Shown here one piece after another: positions 25,261 to 34,127 of a stretch of 64,000 bases of DNA (position 1 is the first letter of the stretch; every line of letters starts with the position of its first letter). A program made the position numbers and the translations under genes. Location: NCBI GenBank assembly GCA_964569815.1, contig CAZMUN010000002.1:4642-68641 (forward strand), given 5' to 3'. The DNA is from CAZMUN01 sp964569815. Its GTDB lineage: Archaea > Iainarchaeota > Iainarchaeia > Iainarchaeales > GCA-2688035. A model generated the notes under the pieces. It did not search any database. It was not told the DNA's origin and worked only from the letters and a program-made list of their open reading frames with translations.

Positions 25261-26768
25261 AAAAGGTTGTCCTAGTCATAAGAGACGGCTGGGGTTTTAA
25301 TCCAAAACAAGAAAAAAACGCTATTTTTGCAGCAAACACCGAAAACACCGACCGGTTGATGAAAGAATATCCAAACACCTTGCTTGAATGCGCAGGGGAG
25401 GCAGTCGGCCTTCCAAAAGGATACCAAGGAAACAGTGAAGTCGGACATATGACCATTGGCTCCGGCCGCGTCATATTTCAGCCGATGGTTAGAATAAACA
25501 AGGCCATCGAATCAGGCGAGTTTTTTAAAAACAGGGCCTTCCTGCAGGCGATTGAAAATTGCAGGAAACACAATAGCGCCCTGCATCTCATTGGACTGCT
25601 TCAAAGCGAAGGGGTCCACAGCCATGAAAACCACCTTTTTGCACTTCTAGAATTATGCAAAAAGAAAAACTTTGACAAGGTTTTAGTGCATGCAGTAATG
25701 GACGGGCGTGACGCCCCGCCCAAAGACGGAATAAAGCATTTGAAAAAGCTAAAGCAAAAAATGGAAAGTGTTGGCTTGGGAAAGATTGCAACACTTTCAG
25801 GACGATACTACACTATGGACCGCGACAAAAGATGGGACCGCACCAAAAAGGCATATGACTGCATTGTTTTGGGAAAGGCTGAAAGCTTTGAAGATGCGGA
25901 AAAAAAGCTTGTTGAATGCTATGGAAAAAAGGAAACAGACGAGTTTTTGACACCGAGAAGAGCAGAATGGTATCAGGGCGTTAAGGAAAAAGACAGCATA
26001 ATTTTTTTCAACTTCAGGACAGACAGGCCAAGGCAGCTAACCCAAGCCATTGTTGAGAAAATGTTTGCAGGCTGGAGGCGCAAGCCGCTTGATGTCTTTT
26101 TTGCGGCTATGACTGAATACTATAAGCCAATGAAAGCTATTGCGGCATTCAAAGACCAGAATATTGAAAACCTGCTTGGCGAAGTCATAAGCAAGGCCGG
26201 ACTAAAGCAGCTGCGTATTTCGGAAACAGAAAAATATGCCCACGTAACCTTTTTCTTCAACGGCCAGAAAGAGCAGCCAAGCAAAGGCGAGGACAGGATA
26301 ATGGTGCCAAGCCCAAAGGTTGCAACCTATGACAGGAAACCAGAAATGAGCGCATTTGAGGTTACAGAAAAGCTTGTGAAAGAGATTGAAAGCGAAAAAC
26401 ACGAATTTATTGTGGTAAACATTGTAAACGGCGACCTTGTAGGCCACACGGGAATATGGAACGCATGCCTCAAAGCAGCAGAAACAGTTGACAAATGCGT
26501 TGCCAGAATAACAGAAGCAGGCCTCAAACACGACTACAGCTTGCTTATTTTTGCCGACCACGGCAACCTTGAAGACCAGTCAAAGCAATGGGGGACATCC
26601 CACACACTAAACCCGGTTCCCATAGTTATTGTATCAGAAGACGAAAAGCTGAAAAAAACTGTTTTGAAACAAGGCTTTGGCCTGAAAGACATAGCCCCAA
26701 CAGTTTTGGGCATAATGGGAATAAAAAAGCCAAAAGAAATGACCGGAACAGGTTTGCTTCAAGGCTAA
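25257..26768 (+). CDS. gpmI: 2,3-bisphosphoglycerate-independent phosphoglycerate mutase
   Basis: 503 residues. Interconverts 3- and 2-phosphoglycerate in glycolysis/gluconeogenesis with two Mn ions. It is the bacterial GpmI type: the phosphoserine site GYQGNSEVGHMTIGSGR (Ser about 62), DGRDAPPKDG, phosphatase-domain ligands DRDKRWDRT, FNFRTDRPRQL, NGDLVGHTG and IFADHGNLEDQ. The length (about 500) differs from the roughly 410-residue archaeal ApgM. Overlaps the JAMM gene. Confidence 0.97.
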   Translation: MKKVVLVIRDGWGFNPKQEKNAIFAANTENTDRLMKEYPNTLLECAGEAVGLPKGYQGNSEVGHMTIGSGRVIFQPMVRINKAIESGEFFKNRAFLQAIENCRKHNSALHLIGLLQSEGVHSHENHLFALLELCKKKNFDKVLVHAVMDGRDAPPKDGIKHLKKLKQKMESVGLGKIATLSGRYYTMDRDKRWDRTKKAYDCIVLGKAESFEDAEKKLVECYGKKETDEFLTPRRAEWYQGVKEKDSIIFFNFRTDRPRQLTQAIVEKMFAGWRRKPLDVFFAAMTEYYKPMKAIAAFKDQNIENLLGEVISKAGLKQLRISETEKYAHVTFFFNGQKEQPSKGEDRIMVPSPKVATYDRKPEMSAFEVTEKLVKEIESEKHEFIVVNIVNGDLVGHTGIWNACLKAAETVDKCVARITEAGLKHDYSLLIFADHGNLEDQSKQWGTSHTLNPVPIVIVSEDEKLKKTVLKQGFGLKDIAPTVLGIMGIKKPKEMTGTGLLQG

Positions 26769-26801
26769 TTCTTAAATACCAAAAAGCGGTTAAATAATGC
26801 A

Positions 26802-27218
26802 ATGAAAGCCCAGATTTCCCTAGATTTGATGCTAACAATAGCCGTTGCCCTGGTTGCAGTAGGCAGTGCAGCAGCCTTAGGCCAAAACATTCTGGAAATG
26901 CAGTCAGATGCCTCTGTGAAAGCACAGCTTGAAAGCATTGGAACAGGCCTTGCGGAAATAATCAGTGTTTCCGCGGTTTTGGGAGACGCAGACGACGCAA
27001 AAGCGGAATACGAGATTCCCGCTCTGCATGTGCCAGGAGAGAAAAACCCGCAAACCTGCAGCATAAGCCTTGCAGGAACAAACTTAACCTTAAGCTATGA
27101 GCTAGCAGACCTTGAAACAGGGGCAAGCAGAACCATAACTGTTTCAAAAAAAGTAATAGACCCCGGAATGAACATAACAATGGGAAACTGTGGGGAAACA
27201 ATGGTGATAAAAACATGA
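26802..27218 (+). CDS. Pilin-like protein with Asp+5 class III-like leader (1)
   Basis: 138 residues. MKA then QISLDLMLTIAVALVAVGS: a class III-like leader with Gln+1 but Asp instead of Glu at +5. The exterior domain has two Cys (PQTCSISLAG; MGNCGET) and looks strand-rich. First of four genes, each overlapping the next; starts 33 bases after gpmI. Confidence 0.75.
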   Translation: MKAQISLDLMLTIAVALVAVGSAAALGQNILEMQSDASVKAQLESIGTGLAEIISVSAVLGDADDAKAEYEIPALHVPGEKNPQTCSISLAGTNLTLSYELADLETGASRTITVSKKVIDPGMNITMGNCGETMVIKT

Positions 27219-27661
27219 ATAAAAAAGGCCAGCTTTTTTCACTAGACTTTTTGATTTCGCTTATAGCAATAACAGCAGCAGTTGGCCTGATGATTCACTC
27301 AATTGAAACAACTACCTACAACCAAAAAGAATTCAACCAAAGGAACGAAATGGAGTCCGTGGCAGAGCTTGCAACAGCAATACTTGCAGCAGACAGCAGG
27401 ATTGCATGCACGGATGGAAGAGGGCAAGCAATTGTGAACTGCATTGACTCCGGCAAAAACCGCTCCCATGCACTGGATTTTGTTACTGGCAGCGGCTACC
27501 ATTACAGCCTGCAGGACAATTCTGGAACCATAGATGAGTCGTCAGCAGTTTACACAAGCCAGGATTTTTACGAAGTGAAGAGAACGGTTTTCATAGATGG
27601 CACGGATTCGGCAAACGAAGCAGAGCTGGCTTTGAAGGTGTGGAAATGGGAAAAGGCATGA
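27215..27661 (+). CDS. Pilin-like protein with Asp+5 leader (2)
   Basis: 148 residues. MNKKG then QLFSLDFLISLIAITAAVG: hydrophobic stalk with an acidic Asp near +6 where class III pilins have Glu. The exterior part has two Cys (SRIACTDGRG; IVNCIDSG) and ends VYTSQDFYEVKRTVFIDG...ALKVWKWEKA. Start overlaps the previous stop (ATGA). Confidence 0.72.
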   Translation: MNKKGQLFSLDFLISLIAITAAVGLMIHSIETTTYNQKEFNQRNEMESVAELATAILAADSRIACTDGRGQAIVNCIDSGKNRSHALDFVTGSGYHYSLQDNSGTIDESSAVYTSQDFYEVKRTVFIDGTDSANEAELALKVWKWEKA

Positions 27662-27984
27662 TTTTCACAATGGATGCCGCGCTTGCATTGGTGGTTGTAA
27701 TGCTGGTTGCGGCAACTTTGCCGGCCCAGGTCCAGGCAAACCTGGAAGAAGAAAACTTGAATCAAAAGCTTCACCAAAGGGCCCTAGACAGGGGAATTTC
27801 CGCGCTTTACAAAGAAGATGTTTCAGGCTACAGCGGATCAAACGAGGAAGAAATAGGTGCAACAGACCGCTTTGGGGAATGCGTGGAAGTGCACGGGCTT
27901 ATGGAAGACCCAACAACAGGCACTGAAAACCTTTATGGCCCCGATGTGCCAGAAAAAGGGGTTTTGTGCGAGGGAGCAACATGA
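27646..27984 (+). CDS. Pilin-like protein with Asp leader (3)
   Basis: 112 residues from ATG 27646 (MGKG, then MIFTMDAALALVVVMLVAA). An in-frame ATG at 27658, which would overlap the previous stop as ATGA, is equally possible. The stalk carries Asp at the acidic position. The exterior region, about 75 residues with two Cys (GECVEVHG; LCEGAT), is short. Confidence 0.7.
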   Translation: MGKGMIFTMDAALALVVVMLVAATLPAQVQANLEEENLNQKLHQRALDRGISALYKEDVSGYSGSNEEEIGATDRFGECVEVHGLMEDPTTGTENLYGPDVPEKGVLCEGAT

Positions 27985-28526
27985 ACAGCAACTTTACTAA
28001 AAGGGGGTTTTCCAAAGGGTTTTACACCGGGACAATTGCATTGACTGCAGTCATAATAATTAGCGTGGTTTCCTTCAGTGCCATTTCTTCTATAGAGGCA
28101 GGCGAGGCAAAAAGCCAGGCAAGGGCAATTTTGGATGTAAGGTATGACTTCCAAAAGGCTTCGGTTATTGTTTCAAAAACCGTTTCTGATGCACTTGCAG
28201 ACGCAAGCTTTGACGGCACAAGTTGCGGCTATGAAAAGAATGCTGCAGGAACAAATCTTCAGAACTATTTTGAAAACAACCATGTTCTTGCAACAACCTA
28301 TGAAAACTGCACTGCAGAAATAAAGCAGCTACGCCAAGAAAATAGGCAGGTGGAAGTTGAGATTTACTGCACCAAAAACGCTGAAGGGGTTTTAGCAGAG
28401 TATAAAACCAGGGTTGAGTATAATAAGGCGGTTAGCGCAGTAGACAGCGGAACAGACTGCACTGTAACAGTCACAGACGATGACACTGGACAGGTCGAAG
28501 TCCAGGAAACCGAAACATATGTCTAA
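27981..28526 (+). CDS. Pilin-like membrane-anchored protein (4)
   Basis: 181 residues from ATG 27981 (MNSNFTKRGFSKG then FYTGTIALTAVIIISVVSF). The stalk lacks the acidic residue, the usual feature of a divergent pseudopilin. The exterior domain has four Cys (GTSCGYEKN; YENCTAE; EIYCTKN; TDCTVTV) and an acidic C-terminus. Overlaps the previous stop (ATGA). A T-run (28529-28538) follows the stop. Confidence 0.7.
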   Translation: MNSNFTKRGFSKGFYTGTIALTAVIIISVVSFSAISSIEAGEAKSQARAILDVRYDFQKASVIVSKTVSDALADASFDGTSCGYEKNAAGTNLQNYFENNHVLATTYENCTAEIKQLRQENRQVEVEIYCTKNAEGVLAEYKTRVEYNKAVSAVDSGTDCTVTVTDDDTGQVEVQETETYV

Positions 28527-28568
28527 ACCCCTTTTTTATTAACCTTATTGAACCAACTTATTTTTACC

Positions 28569-30365
28569 ATGGAAACAGATTCAAGGCATAGGATTGCCGT
28601 CATAAACTATGACAAGTGCAACCCAAAAAAATGCGGCGGATGGCTCTGTGAAAGCGTCTGCCCTGTGAACAGGGCAGGAAAGGAATGCGTTTTCCACGAA
28701 GCCGAGCAAAAGCCAAACATTTCCGAAGAGCTCTGCATTGGCTGCCTCATCTGCGTCAACAAATGCCCTTTTGGGGCAATAAATGTGATAAACCTGTCAA
28801 TGCAGCTTGATTTGCCTATTCACCAGTATGGAGAAAACCTTTTCCGGGTTCACAAACTGCCTTTGCCAAAAGAGGGAAGCGTGGTAGGCCTTGTTGGAAG
28901 AAACGGCTTGGGAAAAAGCACTGCATTGAACATTTTGTCAGGGAAGCTTGTGCCAAATTTGGGAAATATGGATGAAAACCCTTCTTGGGAAAAAGTGGCG
29001 GAAAAATTTCGCGGCAAGGAAGCCCAAGCGTTTTTTGAGGGCCTGAAAAAGCAGGAAGTGAAAGTAGCGGTAAAGCCACAGAACATTGATTTGCTTCCAA
29101 AAGTGTTTCAAGGAAAAAAGCCAGTTAAGGAGCTTTTGAAAAAGGCAGATGAAACAAACGCCTTGAAAGAGGTTGCAAAAAAACTCGGCTTGGAGGAAAT
29201 TCTTGAAAGGAAGCTTGAAAACCTTTCAGGCGGCGAACTGCAAAAAGTGGCAATTGCAGCAACGGCAATGAAAAAAGCAGACTTCTTCTTTTTTGACGAG
29301 CCAACAAGCTACTTGGACATAAAGCAAAGGGTGAAGGTAGCAGGTTTCATACGCGAGCTGGCAGAAAACGGGGCCAGTGTTATGGCAGTAGAACACGACC
29401 TAATCATTTTGGATTACTTAAGCGACTTCGTTCACTTGATGTACGGAAAGCCGGCAGTTTTTGGGATTGTAAGCCAGGTCAAAACAACAAAATCAGGGGT
29501 CAACGACTACATCGAGGGCTTTTCAAAAGAAGAAAACTACCGGTTTCGCGAATACACAATAGAGTTCCCAGTAAAGGACAGCACAAAGAAAAAAACTTCC
29601 CAAAAGATAGTGAAATGGCCTGCTTTTTCAAAGACATTGGGAAGCTTCAAGCTTGAAGCAAAAGAAGGCTCCCTAAACAGGGATGAAGTGGTCGGCGTTT
29701 TAGGAGAAAACGCAACAGGAAAAACCACTTTTGCAAAAGTGATTGCCGGCCTGCTTGAACCAGACTCAGGAAAGCTCGACATAAAGCTTCGTGTTTCCTA
29801 CAAGCCGCAGCAGCTTGAATCAGACTCAAAGGAAACAGTGCAGGAATTTTTGCAGGCAAAAACCAAAGAATTTGGAACAGAAAACTACAAAGCAGAAATC
29901 CTGAGGCCGCTGGAAATCGAAGCATTCTTGGAAAAAAAGCTCAATACCTTGTCCGGAGGAGAACTGCAGCGTGTAGCGATTGCAGGGTGTTTGGGGCAGG
30001 AAGCCGACATTGTGCTAATGGACGAGCCCTCAGCCCATTTGGATGTAGAGCAAAGGCTCAAGGCAACGAAGGCAATAAGGGCAGCAGTGAACAGGAGAAA
30101 CAGTTCTGCAATAATAATCGACCACGACCTGGTGTTTTTGGATTATTTGGCCGACAGGATAATGTTTTTTGATGGAACTCCTTCAAAAAAAGGGGTTGCC
30201 AACAGCCCTGTGGGAATGGAGCAAGGCATGAACTCGCTTTTGAAAAAGCTTGAGATTACGTTGAGGCGGGAAAAGAACGGACGCCCAAGAGTAAATAAAA
30301 AGGGCAGTGTTCTGGACAGAAAGCAGAAAAGCTCTGGAAACTATTACTACAGCCAGGTGTTTTAA
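28569..30365 (+). CDS. Ribosome recycling ATPase ABCE1 (Rli1)
   Basis: 598 residues from ATG 28569 (METDSRHRIAVINYDKCNP). Splits ribosomes after termination or rescue together with Pelota. N-terminal domain with two 4Fe-4S clusters (CNPKKCGGWLCESVCP; LCIGCLICVNKCPFGAINV), then two ABC cassettes: Walker A GLVGRNGLGKST and GVLGENATGKTT, signatures NLSGGELQKVAIA and TLSGGELQRVAIAG, Walker B FFFDEPTSYLD and VLMDEPSAHLD, with hinge residues. Length is typical. The pelota start follows the stop directly, so they form one unit. Confidence 0.97.
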   Translation: METDSRHRIAVINYDKCNPKKCGGWLCESVCPVNRAGKECVFHEAEQKPNISEELCIGCLICVNKCPFGAINVINLSMQLDLPIHQYGENLFRVHKLPLPKEGSVVGLVGRNGLGKSTALNILSGKLVPNLGNMDENPSWEKVAEKFRGKEAQAFFEGLKKQEVKVAVKPQNIDLLPKVFQGKKPVKELLKKADETNALKEVAKKLGLEEILERKLENLSGGELQKVAIAATAMKKADFFFFDEPTSYLDIKQRVKVAGFIRELAENGASVMAVEHDLIILDYLSDFVHLMYGKPAVFGIVSQVKTTKSGVNDYIEGFSKEENYRFREYTIEFPVKDSTKKKTSQKIVKWPAFSKTLGSFKLEAKEGSLNRDEVVGVLGENATGKTTFAKVIAGLLEPDSGKLDIKLRVSYKPQQLESDSKETVQEFLQAKTKEFGTENYKAEILRPLEIEAFLEKKLNTLSGGELQRVAIAGCLGQEADIVLMDEPSAHLDVEQRLKATKAIRAAVNRRNSSAIIIDHDLVFLDYLADRIMFFDGTPSKKGVANSPVGMEQGMNSLLKKLEITLRREKNGRPRVNKKGSVLDRKQKSSGNYYYSQVF

Positions 30366-31412
30366 TTGAGGGTTTTGAAAATCGACAGGAAGGAAAACTT
30401 TCTTCATTTGGAGCCGGAAATAGAGGACGACTTGTGGCATTTGGAGCGCGTTATAGAAGAGCACGATTTGGTAACAGGCTTGACTGACAGAAAAATAAAA
30501 GGCAAGGAGCCAGGAGAAAAAGCCCAAAGGATAAAGCTGGTTGTAACGCTTGACGTGAACGGTGTTGAATTCCACAGGTTTATTGGAGAACTTAGGGTTT
30601 CGGGAAAAATCGTTGAAGGCAAGCCTGCTGAATTTCTTGACTTTGGTTCCCAGCAGTCTCTTGAAATAAGGCTTGGAAAGAATGTAAAGATAAAAAAGCA
30701 GTCGCTTAAAAATTTTCAAGTTGAAAGAATCAGGAAAGCGGCAGAGGCAACAAAGAAGGGAAATGTTTTGCTTCTTGTCCTGGACGACGAACAGGCAGGA
30801 TTTGCCTGGCTCAAGGAATTTGAATTGAAGGAACTGGCTTCAATCAGAAGCAACAGGTCAGGAAAACAGTTCAAAGGAGAAGAGGTTGAAGGCCGCTATT
30901 ACAGGGAACTCTTGAACAAGGTAAAAGAACTTCGGCCAGAAAAGCTGGTTGTGGCAGGACCAGGCTTTGCAAAGGAAGGGTTTGAAAAATTTTTGAAAGA
31001 AAAAGGAAAGCCTGGAGACACAGAGATATTTTTTGCTTCAACAAACAGCGTTGGAAAAACCGGTTTTCAGGAGCTTCTGAAAGGAGATTCCCTGAACAAA
31101 ATGGTGCAAGAAATGCAGCTGGTGAAGGAAACAAGGCTTGTTGAAAGGATTCTAGAAGAGATTGGAAAAAATTCAGGATTGGCAGAATACGGCTTAAAAG
31201 AGGTTGAAAAAGCCGTTGAAACCGGGGCAGTTGATGAACTGCTGGTGGCGGACAAATTCTTGCTGGAAAACAGGCAAAAAGCCGAGGAAATAATGAAAAA
31301 AACCGAAAAAATGAACGGGGCCGTGCACTTAATTAACGCAGAGCATGAGGCCGGACGCCATTTAATGAATTGGGGCGGGCTTGCTGCCCTGCTTAGGTTC
31401 AGAATCAAATAA
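30366..31412 (+). CDS. pelA: Pelota/Dom34 ribosome rescue factor
   Basis: 348 residues from TTG 30366, which directly follows the abce1 stop. Recognises stalled ribosomes with an empty A site. N-terminal Sm-like domain (MRVLKIDRKENFLHLEPEIE), central eRF1-like domain (VLLLVLDDEQAGFAWL), C-terminal domain (GAVDELLVADKFLLE; VHLINAEHEAGRHLMNWGG). The GGQ loop of eRF1 is absent, as expected. With ABCE1 it makes a complete dissociation pair. Confidence 0.96.
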   Translation: MRVLKIDRKENFLHLEPEIEDDLWHLERVIEEHDLVTGLTDRKIKGKEPGEKAQRIKLVVTLDVNGVEFHRFIGELRVSGKIVEGKPAEFLDFGSQQSLEIRLGKNVKIKKQSLKNFQVERIRKAAEATKKGNVLLLVLDDEQAGFAWLKEFELKELASIRSNRSGKQFKGEEVEGRYYRELLNKVKELRPEKLVVAGPGFAKEGFEKFLKEKGKPGDTEIFFASTNSVGKTGFQELLKGDSLNKMVQEMQLVKETRLVERILEEIGKNSGLAEYGLKEVEKAVETGAVDELLVADKFLLENRQKAEEIMKKTEKMNGAVHLINAEHEAGRHLMNWGGLAALLRFRIK

Positions 31413-31445
31413 ATCCTTTTTTAAGGATAATCGGCTTTCAGTTAT

Positions 31446-33020
31446 TTGAGGGGGTTGCTTTTGGCTGTGAAAGAGGAGTGCGGAATAGCATCTGTTTCAC
31501 TGCCAAAAAACATGAAAAACCCTCCTTTGGGTGGAGCCGCCTACTACTTGTACAAAATGCTTTTACAGCAACAGCACCGAGGCCAAAACAGTGCCGGCAT
31601 AACAACTTACAGAAAAAAAAGAACCCAGCTTATAGACACTTACAAAGATTTGGGCATGGTTAACGAGGTTTTCAGAAGCCACCATTTTGCAAAAAACGCG
31701 GCAATTCTCAAGGAATACTCTGGAACCAAAGGAATAGGGCATGTTCGCTATTCCACAAGCGGAAACGATGACGCTGCAGCGGCCCAGCCCTTTGAAAGGC
31801 ACCACGGCAGGCTTTGGAAATGGTTCAGCTTTTCATTCAACGGCCACATAGCAAACTTTTCACAGCTAAAAAAAGAGCTAATGAAATCCAGTTACCATCT
31901 TATCAGAAACGTTGACACCGAACTCACAATGCACTTCATTTCAAAGGCAATGGTAGGCGGAAAAAGAAGGCCCTTGGAAGACGTGTTCAACGAACTCTCC
32001 GAAGTGTTTGACGGAGCCTACAACCTCAACTATTTGGATGCCGAAGGAAGAATGGCTGTTGTACGAGACCCAATCGGCATAAGGCCGCTTTGCTACAGCA
32101 AGGAGGACGGGTTTTTCATGGCTGCAAGCGAAAGCTGTGCTTTGACCAACTGCGAGGCAGAAAAAATAAAAGACGTAAAGCAGGGGGAAATTGTTTTGGT
32201 TGAAGACGGTTCAGTGGAAGTGAAAAGGTATGCCAAAAAGCAGAAGCCAAGGCACTGCATGTTTGAATGGGTTTACTTTGCAAACCCTGCTTCAATAATT
32301 GACAGCGTAAGCGTTTACGAGTCAAGATGGCGTTTGGGAGAAGAGCTTGCAAAAAAGGAATTCCTGGATGTAAACGACAAAGAGCACGTGGTTGTTCCTG
32401 TGCCTGACACGGCAAAGCCTGCAGCAGCAGGCTATGCAAACAGCATGGGACTCCATTCAATGGAGGGGCTTATAAGAAACAGGTACGTTGGCCGGACATT
32501 TATAGAGGGAGTAAAAAGGGCAGAGATTGCAAGAGAAAAATACAACATCAACAAAAGCATAATAAAAGACAAAAAGATAATTCTGGTTGACGACAGCATT
32601 GTTCGCGGAACAACAAGCAAGGCTTTTATCAGCATGCTGAGAAAGCTGGGAAAGCCAAAAGAAGTCCATATGAGAATCAGCTGCCCACCAATAAAATACC
32701 CCTGCTATTACGGGACAGACATGTCGACAATGCACGAGCTTGCTGCACCACAACACATGTCTTTAGAGGAAGCAAAAACAGTAGGCATAGATGTTTCTAA
32801 AGAAGCTATTGGAAAGATTGGAAAAGAAATTGGTGTCGACAGCCTAGCATACCAGGATATTGAAGGGCTTAAAAGGGGCCTAAGGCTTCCGGAAGAATCA
32901 GGCCTTTGCATGGCCTGCCTTACAGGGCAATACCCAACCGAATTTGGAAAAAAGCTTTTTAACAGGGCCCTAAAAGAATTTGAAAAAAAGCCGAAAATAA
33001 GGCATAAAAGGGTAATTTAA
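31446..33020 (+). CDS. purF: Amidophosphoribosyltransferase
   Basis: 524 residues from TTG 31446; later TTG/GTG starts just before the processing site are possible. First step of purine synthesis: PRPP plus glutamine gives phosphoribosylamine. N-terminal Ntn amidohydrolase, with Cys in EECGIASV exposed after removal of a short propeptide; GHVRYSTSGND and SFNGHIANF; PRPP loop IILVDDSIVRGTTS at about 380; C-terminal Cys (SCPPIKYPCYYG; GLCMACLTG) suit an Fe-S form as in Bacillus. No other pur gene is nearby. Confidence 0.95.
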   Translation: MRGLLLAVKEECGIASVSLPKNMKNPPLGGAAYYLYKMLLQQQHRGQNSAGITTYRKKRTQLIDTYKDLGMVNEVFRSHHFAKNAAILKEYSGTKGIGHVRYSTSGNDDAAAAQPFERHHGRLWKWFSFSFNGHIANFSQLKKELMKSSYHLIRNVDTELTMHFISKAMVGGKRRPLEDVFNELSEVFDGAYNLNYLDAEGRMAVVRDPIGIRPLCYSKEDGFFMAASESCALTNCEAEKIKDVKQGEIVLVEDGSVEVKRYAKKQKPRHCMFEWVYFANPASIIDSVSVYESRWRLGEELAKKEFLDVNDKEHVVVPVPDTAKPAAAGYANSMGLHSMEGLIRNRYVGRTFIEGVKRAEIAREKYNINKSIIKDKKIILVDDSIVRGTTSKAFISMLRKLGKPKEVHMRISCPPIKYPCYYGTDMSTMHELAAPQHMSLEEAKTVGIDVSKEAIGKIGKEIGVDSLAYQDIEGLKRGLRLPEESGLCMACLTGQYPTEFGKKLFNRALKEFEKKPKIRHKRVI

Positions 33021-33376
33021 CGCACCCTGAACTCAAGCCACTTGACTTTTCTGCTTTCCACAAGGCCTTTTATCCTTCGCTGCTTTGGATTCAACGAACT
33101 TGAGCCTGTTTTGAATTCGCAGAAAACTATTGCATTGTCTTCAAAAATTACTCCGTCTATTGGCTCGCCCAAAAACTTGAACAAAGCAGGGTCGAAAGGA
33201 AACTGTTCCGCAAAGGGAATGAACTGCTCGGTCATTTTTCCATACCTTACAGACTGGCTGCTTTTCTGGAAACGCAAATCCTGAAGCTCCTGTTTTTGGG
33301 AAAAAACTTTCCTGACGGCAAAAAAAAGCGCTGTGAATAAAGCGATTGAAAGCAGAACAAAAAAGACTTCAAGCAT
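33017..33376 (-). CDS. Holliday-junction-resolvase-like nuclease, membrane-tethered
   Basis: 119 residues. A hydrophobic N-terminus (1-22), a short coiled stretch, then a PD-(D/E)xK-like core: GEPIDGVIFEDNAIVFCEFKTGSSSLNPKQRRI, resembling the archaeal Holliday-junction-resolvase-related family (COG4741/PF10107). The D and E-x-K residues are present. Function is unproven. The stop overlaps the convergent purF stop by 4 bases; the next minus-strand gene is 1 base upstream. Confidence 0.72.
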   Translation of the reverse strand: MLEVFFVLLSIALFTALFFAVRKVFSQKQELQDLRFQKSSQSVRYGKMTEQFIPFAEQFPFDPALFKFLGEPIDGVIFEDNAIVFCEFKTGSSSLNPKQRRIKGLVESRKVKWLEFRVR

Positions 33377-33377
33377 G

Positions 33378-33725
33378 CTAAAAGTACTCTGTTCCTTTGC
33401 CTGTTAAAATCACGAGCTTAAACTGCCTTTCCGCTTCCCTCAAGGCTGCAAGCAAAGCAGTGTGCTCTTTTCCAGAGCCGCTTATCAGGGAAACAACGAT
33501 GTCTTCCTTAGGCAGCTTTTCCTTTATGGCGTCCTTCAAAATGTTGAAGCCGGCTCTGTTGTTAACAATAACCCACTCAACTTCTTTTGCAGGAGAAAAG
33601 TTTTCCTTGCCCCACTCGTTTCCAATGATAAGGACTCGGTCCCATTCCTCCTCAGAAATTAGCCTTGCAATATGGCCCCAGCTGCCTTTTCCTATTCCCA
33701 AAACAGCTAAAAGCACTCTACCCAT
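33378..33725 (-). CDS. Small Rossmann/CARF-like protein
   Basis: 115 residues from ATG 33725 (GAGG just upstream); ATG 33740 lies too close to the TATA box. Alternating strands and helices: GRVLLAVLGIGKGSWGHIA, DRVLIIGNEWG, WVIVNNRAG, DIVVSLISGSGKEHTALLAAL, KLVILTGKG. The fourth strand with SGSGKEHTALLAAL resembles the nucleotide-binding turn of CARF (Csa3-like) domains. No CRISPR genes are present. It may be cotranscribed with the nuclease-like gene downstream. Confidence 0.6.
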   Translation of the reverse strand: MGRVLLAVLGIGKGSWGHIARLISEEEWDRVLIIGNEWGKENFSPAKEVEWVIVNNRAGFNILKDAIKEKLPKEDIVVSLISGSGKEHTALLAALREAERQFKLVILTGKGTEYF

Positions 33726-33745
33726 TGCCTCAACTCCCATACAGG

Positions 33746-33762
33746 TAATATATACTATACAT
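33746..33762 (-). promoter_or_regulatory. TATA box of CARF-like gene
   Basis: On the minus strand this reads gtatagtatatattacc, about 25-35 bases before ATG 33725, and supports that start. Confidence 0.5.
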
Positions 33763-33795
33763 TAGGTTCTCAAAAAAGCTTTTAAATGAAAGGAT

Positions 33796-34101
33796 TTAGG
33801 TTGAATAAAAGCGCTTGGTTTTCTTGTAGGCTTGAAGCAGTTTTTTTCCCTCCGGAGCGATGACGTAGAAAACCTTGGGCCCTATTTTCAGGGAGCTGGC
33901 CACCCTAAGTTTCAAAAAAGCATCCATTATTGTATTCAGGTCCTCTTCCTCGATTTCGGGAAAAAACTGCCTTAAGTCAGAAAAGCTTTTCGCACCCTGC
34001 TCGATTTTTTCAAGAAACCTTATGAAAAAAGTGCCTTTGCTCAACTCGTAAAACTGGGGGTTTTTCTCAAGAAAAAAAATCCACTCGTCTTCTGCGCCCA
34101 T
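33796..34101 (-). CDS. Winged-helix protein
   Basis: 101 residues. FIRFLEKIEQGAKSFSDLRQ, FFPEIEEEDLNTIMDAFLKL and VASSLKIGPKVFYVIAPEGK form the helix-turn-helix and wing of a small archaeal winged-helix protein, with a basic tail (KKTKRFYST). It could bind DNA or act as an adaptor. It sits between elp3 and the CARF-like gene on the same strand, with a separate promoter between it and the latter. Confidence 0.65.
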   Translation of the reverse strand: MGAEDEWIFFLEKNPQFYELSKGTFFIRFLEKIEQGAKSFSDLRQFFPEIEEEDLNTIMDAFLKLRVASSLKIGPKVFYVIAPEGKKLLQAYKKTKRFYST

Positions 34102-34127
34102 TTAAAAAAATATGGCCTCAAAGTTGT

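Noticed and set aside
33378..33725. CRISPR-associated Csa3
   Set aside because: Only the CARF-like turn is suggested; no HTH in the same chain, no cas genes and no array in the window.
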